Notes under the pieces: model-generated | What the model saw: the letters and a program-made list of their open reading frames with translations, nothing else | What the model was told of the DNA's origin: nothing | Databases searched by the model: none | Shown: piece by piece, positions 61,610 through 64,000 of the stretch | Numbering within the stretch: the first letter of the stretch is position 1 | How the letters are laid out: every line of letters starts with the position of its first letter | Position numbers and translations under genes: made by a program | Assembly (NCBI GenBank): GCA_017549565.1 | Contig: JAFYUI010000001.1 | Coordinates: 19,641-83,640, forward strand | Origin: Clostridia bacterium | GTDB taxonomy: Bacteria > Bacillota > Clostridia > Oscillospirales > Acutalibacteraceae | Reading direction: 5' to 3' | Length of the DNA stretch: 64,000 nucleotides

Positions 61610-62576
61610 TGGTGTTTTTGATTCCTCTAAAAGAGGTTCAAATATATTCCCGTCGATACGCTCCAAAATTGGCGTATGATGGAGTTGTGAAGGAAAATTT
61701 TAAATTTTTGTTATTGAAAAATGGGAAGTTAGTTGCACCAAGGGTTTGGTGCCGAGAGCTACAGTCTGAGTTCTGCGACGGACTGAGAATCACTAGCAGA
61801 AAAAAATCGGTTTTGTATCGGGTCGATTGTTAAGACAAGCAGTTATATTGCAGTGATGCGGGATGCAAAATTGTAATAGCACTGTGTACGATACACGGTT
61901 TCAGAATTTACTGATTAAATTCAAACCCACTTTCATGCGGTGGTCCGAAACAGGATAGTAGGAAAAGTCGTGATATACAAAGCCCTTCACAAAGGCAATG
62001 TGAATTTAAAAGTGCGGATAGCAGAGCCGTTACGAAACAAGGATTGTTCGACTGCGAACCTGCACACACAGCAGACCGGAAGGTACAGTGTGACAAAACC
62101 ACTTGTGCACAGTGGACGATGAATGTGAAGTGCAATATACAGATATGCTTTCACTTATGGCAATCTGTGAACGAAAATAAGTGCATAACGGCGGTAAGGG
62201 TTCCTACCAAAGTTATAGACGAAAATTATGGAATCCACGACGTTTGAGAGTTCCGTCGGTAAATAAAACTGCTCAAGCGGTTGTGCTACCGTACTTTAAG
62301 GGAAATCTTCCACCCTTACGGGAATTGCATACGAAGTTTCAGGGATTTAATCGTAGTTAAAAGCTGAATGAAAATCCCCGCCGAACGAGTTGTTTAGTCT
62401 CGGCAGGCTGAAATGCCTTGCACTCGGTGTAGCGTCAGTAAACAATACAAGGTTGTTTACACTCTTGAATTCCAAGAGAACACGCACGGAGAATCTATTA
62501 ATCTTGCGTTGAAGTGAAAATAGATTAAGCCAAGTACTAACCTTATTTTACAGCAGAATACCAGAACAGAATTTTC
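61610..62576 (+). ncRNA. Candidate large structured noncoding RNA (no convincing protein gene)
   Basis: About 1 kb behind the consensus promoter and attenuator. Reading frames are short and unconvincing, but small hairpins are dense: GCACCAA/TTGGTGC (61735-61752), GTGTA/TACAC (61884-61896), TTCAC/GTGAA (61986-62004), GTTCG/CGAAC (62046-62059), GTAAACAA/TTGTTTAC (62438-62460), CTCTTG/CAAGAG (62462-62478) and AATCTATT/AATAGATT (62492-62526). I see no group II domain V, RNase P, tmRNA or rRNA signature. Whether it is one RNA, and its ends and strand, are not proven. Confidence 0.4.
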
Positions 62577-62632
62577 TTTTCGATATGATTTATGACTGTC
62601 TCTTCGAGAGTATATGATTTACTTTTCGAGAG
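62577..62632. repeat. 24-nt repeat block 1 of the hairpin array
   Basis: Units TTCGATATGATTTATGACT and TTCGAGAGTATATGATTTAC followed by TTCGAGAG. The same motif returns at 62806-62836, 63115-63172 and 63295-63330. Confidence 0.65.
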
Positions 62633-62676
62633 CAAGTTGCACCTGCGCCTAATCAAAACTTGGACAAGATTAAAGC

Positions 62677-62738
62677 TTTTCGGCTCTCTGCAAGTTGTCA
62701 TTCGCTTTAGTGAATGACAAGCTGCAGGAAGCCGAAGA
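62677..62738. repeat. Hairpin A of the array
   Basis: 23-base arms at 62681-62703 and 62712-62734 with three mismatches (core TTGTCATTC / GAATGACAA). It lies inside a wider GCACCTGC / GCAGGTGC inverted repeat (62639-62646 and 62760-62767). No T-run follows. Confidence 0.75.
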
Positions 62739-62836
62739 AGATACCGAATAAACTACAAAGCAGGTGCTATGACTATCATTTCTATGATGATAGATGATTG
62801 TCCTTTAGAAATGATTTATGACTCTCTTTTTGGGAG

Positions 62837-62880
62837 CCGAGCCGTTTCTATTGGACGATAGTCAGATAGAAACGGCTCGG
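62837..62880. repeat. Hairpin B of the array
   Basis: Perfect 15-bp arms CCGAGCCGTTTCTAT (62837-62851) and its complement (62866-62880), 14-base loop, no T-run. Confidence 0.85.
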
Positions 62881-62905
62881 AGACGACGTCGGAGAGCCGC
62901 GATTA

Positions 62906-62992
62906 GCAGGGCATAATACCCAGCGTCAAAGAAGAATCAGTAAGAAATGAAGGTTCGCGCACACCATTGACAGTGGGTGTATTATGCCCTGC
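62906..62992. repeat. Inverted repeat C of the array
   Basis: Perfect 13-bp arms GCAGGGCATAATA (62906-62918) and its complement (62980-62992) around a 61-base loop; CCCA/TGGG just inside also pair. Confidence 0.85.
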
Positions 62993-63005
62993 GTACTTTC
63001 ATTTT

Positions 63006-63095
63006 AAGAGCCATATAGGGTAATTATAGATTAATCTAAGATTCCCCTTAAAGATGAATTTATTTGTAATTATTATGTTACTAAATATGGCTCTT
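63006..63095. repeat. Inverted repeat D of the array
   Basis: Perfect 11-bp arms AAGAGCCATAT (63006-63016) and its complement (63085-63095) around a 68-base AT-rich loop. Confidence 0.8.
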
Positions 63096-63114
63096 GTATG
63101 ATTGATGATGTACG

Positions 63115-63186
63115 TTTCGATATGCTTGATGATTATAATTTCGATATGTTCTATGATTATAGTTTCGAGAGAATATTTCGAAATCA
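63115..63186. repeat. 24-nt tandem repeat block 3 of the array
   Basis: TTTCGATATG units start at 63115 and 63139, and TTTCGAGAG at 63163, an exact 24-base period. The frame from 63098 to 63232 through it would encode 44 residues with the octad F-D-M-x-x-D-Y-x. Confidence 0.75.
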
Positions 63187-63207
63187 CTTTCATTTCCCGA
63201 AAAAAAG

Positions 63208-63265
63208 GATTGTGCTGACCGTCCGTTTGTGATTACTTACTTTTCGATATCAGGTCAGCACAATC
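63208..63265. repeat. Inverted repeat E of the array
   Basis: Perfect 13-bp arms GATTGTGCTGACC (63208-63220) and its complement (63253-63265) around a 32-base loop that contains another TTTTCGATAT. Confidence 0.85.
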
Positions 63266-63335
63266 TATAAAAGCAATTTTTGATGCTCCACGGTTTGAGA
63301 TGATATATGACTTTCATTTGCAAATGAGCAGAAAA

Positions 63336-63453
63336 TTTTCGTACACAAAATTATTTTCGTCAGAAAAACTCCAGCTATTTTATTGACGAAAATACCCTAT
63401 AATCTATATTTTTCGTACACAGCTTTTTACGCAAGGATTGGTCCCTATCCTTG
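63336..63453. repeat. Repeats directly upstream of the tyrosine recombinase
   Basis: Direct repeat TTTTCGTACACA at 63336-63347 and 63410-63421, inverted repeat TATTTTCGTCA / TGACGAAAATA (63352-63362 and 63384-63394), and hairpin CAAGGAT / ATCCTTG (63432-63453). This arrangement is like the core and arm sites of a tyrosine recombinase. A variant, TTTTCGTCTACA, recurs inside the gene at 63654. Confidence 0.6.
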
Positions 63454-63492
63454 TGTTTAAATAAAATTTTTGAAGAAAGGAGACGGTTTGCT

Positions 63493-64000
63493 ATGTCAGA
63501 TTCTAATAATATTACAGTGCTAAACCCGGGTCTGTATAAGAACTTACTTGCACAAGTTGAGTCTATCTATAAGCACAGTAACGAACTTAGCTTTAAAACA
63601 AGGGCGCGATACTTTGAAGCAACAAAAAGGTTCTGCAAGTTTTTAGCCGATAATTTTCGTCTACAAAATTTTAAGAACGTGGAAGACCGGCACTTTAAAG
63701 CCTATGTGGAGCATCTAAAAGACAACAACTCCGCTGCGACAATTCAATCCGATCTATCAGGCATACGGTATTTCCACAGAAAATCCGGTAGTAAAAACAG
63801 GCTATCCCCTAATAGCAAGTTAAATCTACCGAAACGAGCAACAGGCGTTAAAGACCACTCGTGGCTGAAAACCGAGATTGATAATATGCGACAGTTGGCT
63901 ATCGAGCAAGGTCGACAGGACGTGGTGATCGCTATAGACTTTGCCCATGAGTTTGGTTTGCGACTTGAAGAGATTTGCACATTAAGGATAGAATACCTTA
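63493..64000 (+). CDS. Tyrosine recombinase/integrase, N-terminal part (runs off the window)
   Basis: 169 codons are present and the frame is open at the edge. Residues about 10-100 form a SAM-like core-binding domain (TRARYFEATKRFCKFLADNF; AATIQSDLSGIRYFHRKS). The catalytic domain starts near 120, with EIDNMRQLAIEQGRQDVVIA and the first catalytic arginine in FAHEFGLRLEEICTLR. The later H-x-x-R and Tyr would be beyond the edge. It resembles the Integrase_1-like group. ATG at 63493 has AAAGGAG 10 bases upstream. The long repeat-rich region before it is probably part of the same element. Confidence 0.9.
   Translation, partial: MSDSNNITVLNPGLYKNLLAQVESIYKHSNELSFKTRARYFEATKRFCKFLADNFRLQNFKNVEDRHFKAYVEHLKDNNSAATIQSDLSGIRYFHRKSGSKNRLSPNSKLNLPKRATGVKDHSWLKTEIDNMRQLAIEQGRQDVVIAIDFAHEFGLRLEEICTLRIEYL

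Noticed and set aside
61609-61833. 74-codon open frame after the attenuator
   Set aside because: No SD, no recognisable composition or motif, and it runs through a hairpin-rich stretch; more likely chance in noncoding sequence.
61940-62247. Overlapping 60-75-codon frames on both strands in the 1-kb hairpin-rich region
   Set aside because: No start signals and no family resemblance; several frames overlap in the same place on both strands.
61610-62576. Group II or group I intron
   Set aside because: I could not find a domain V hairpin, a GUGYG 5' end, a catalytic core or an intron-encoded protein.
62577-63335. CRISPR array
   Set aside because: The repeats are imperfect, spacing is irregular, the units between them are inverted repeats, and no cas gene is present.
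63383-63403. Promoter TTGACG/TATAAT before the tyrosine recombinase
   Set aside because: The two boxes are only 9 bp apart, far too close for a sigma-A promoter.

Overview
The window is chromosome from a spore-forming, low-GC Gram-positive bacterium of the class Clostridia, most likely a gut or rumen Oscillospiraceae/Ruminococcaceae-type lineage. Signs of this are a full spoIIE with a Spo0A-type promoter, hprK, whiA, an Asp23/FakA pair, many TTG/GTG starts behind strong Shine-Dalgarno (SD) sequences, and cohesin/dockerin surface proteins. No rRNA, tRNA or CRISPR array was seen.

About 1-48150 is ordinary core genome. From the left: the 3' end of enolase; a leftward alr-glpK-hydrolase operon; a CmpB-like membrane protein; a zinc metallopeptidase with ychF; the rightward hprK-murB-orf-whiA-dnaE-pfkA cluster; mnmA; a D,D-carboxypeptidase; pgi; the DUF177-rpmF pair; the DUF512-der-plsY-gpsA operon; rpmB; a HAD phosphatase, an MFS transporter and a dCMP deaminase; a leftward EF-G-like GTPase; a small secreted protein; two FAD enzymes; gap; YmdB-like, peptide-binding lipoprotein, Asp23, FakA-like and recG; a large membrane protein; a flavin reductase with a YfcE phosphoesterase; spoIIE; greA; lysS. 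Between whiA and dnaE sits a 439-bp element: a DUF559 nuclease gene bounded by paired palindromes, whose left end now encodes the tail of WhiA.

About 48200-54720 is a defence island. A strong promoter overlapped by an inverted repeat drives an AbiL-like pair (AAA ATPase plus RloB-like nuclease), then four small tandem winged-helix paralogues and a membrane protein, nearly all translationally coupled. Next come a DarT-type ADP-ribosyltransferase with a NADAR antitoxin, and a serine recombinase.

About 55006-61182 holds three secreted proteins built from CxxC/LGH repeats, cohesin-like domains and dockerins. The third is anchored by a C-terminal membrane helix; the second carries a one-base frameshift.

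The last 2.3 kb before a tyrosine recombinase (63493 to the window end) has no convincing protein gene but is far from empty. It has a perfect consensus promoter (TTGACA, 17 bp, TATAAT), a leader peptide overlapping a terminator (an attenuator layout), about 1 kb rich in small hairpins (candidate large structured RNA), and an array of long unrelated inverted repeats separated by 24-nt repeats. This region and the seven-gene AAA/RloB/winged-helix operon are the best candidates for undescribed biology.

All calls come from reading the sequence and recalling protein families. No database or folding program was run.
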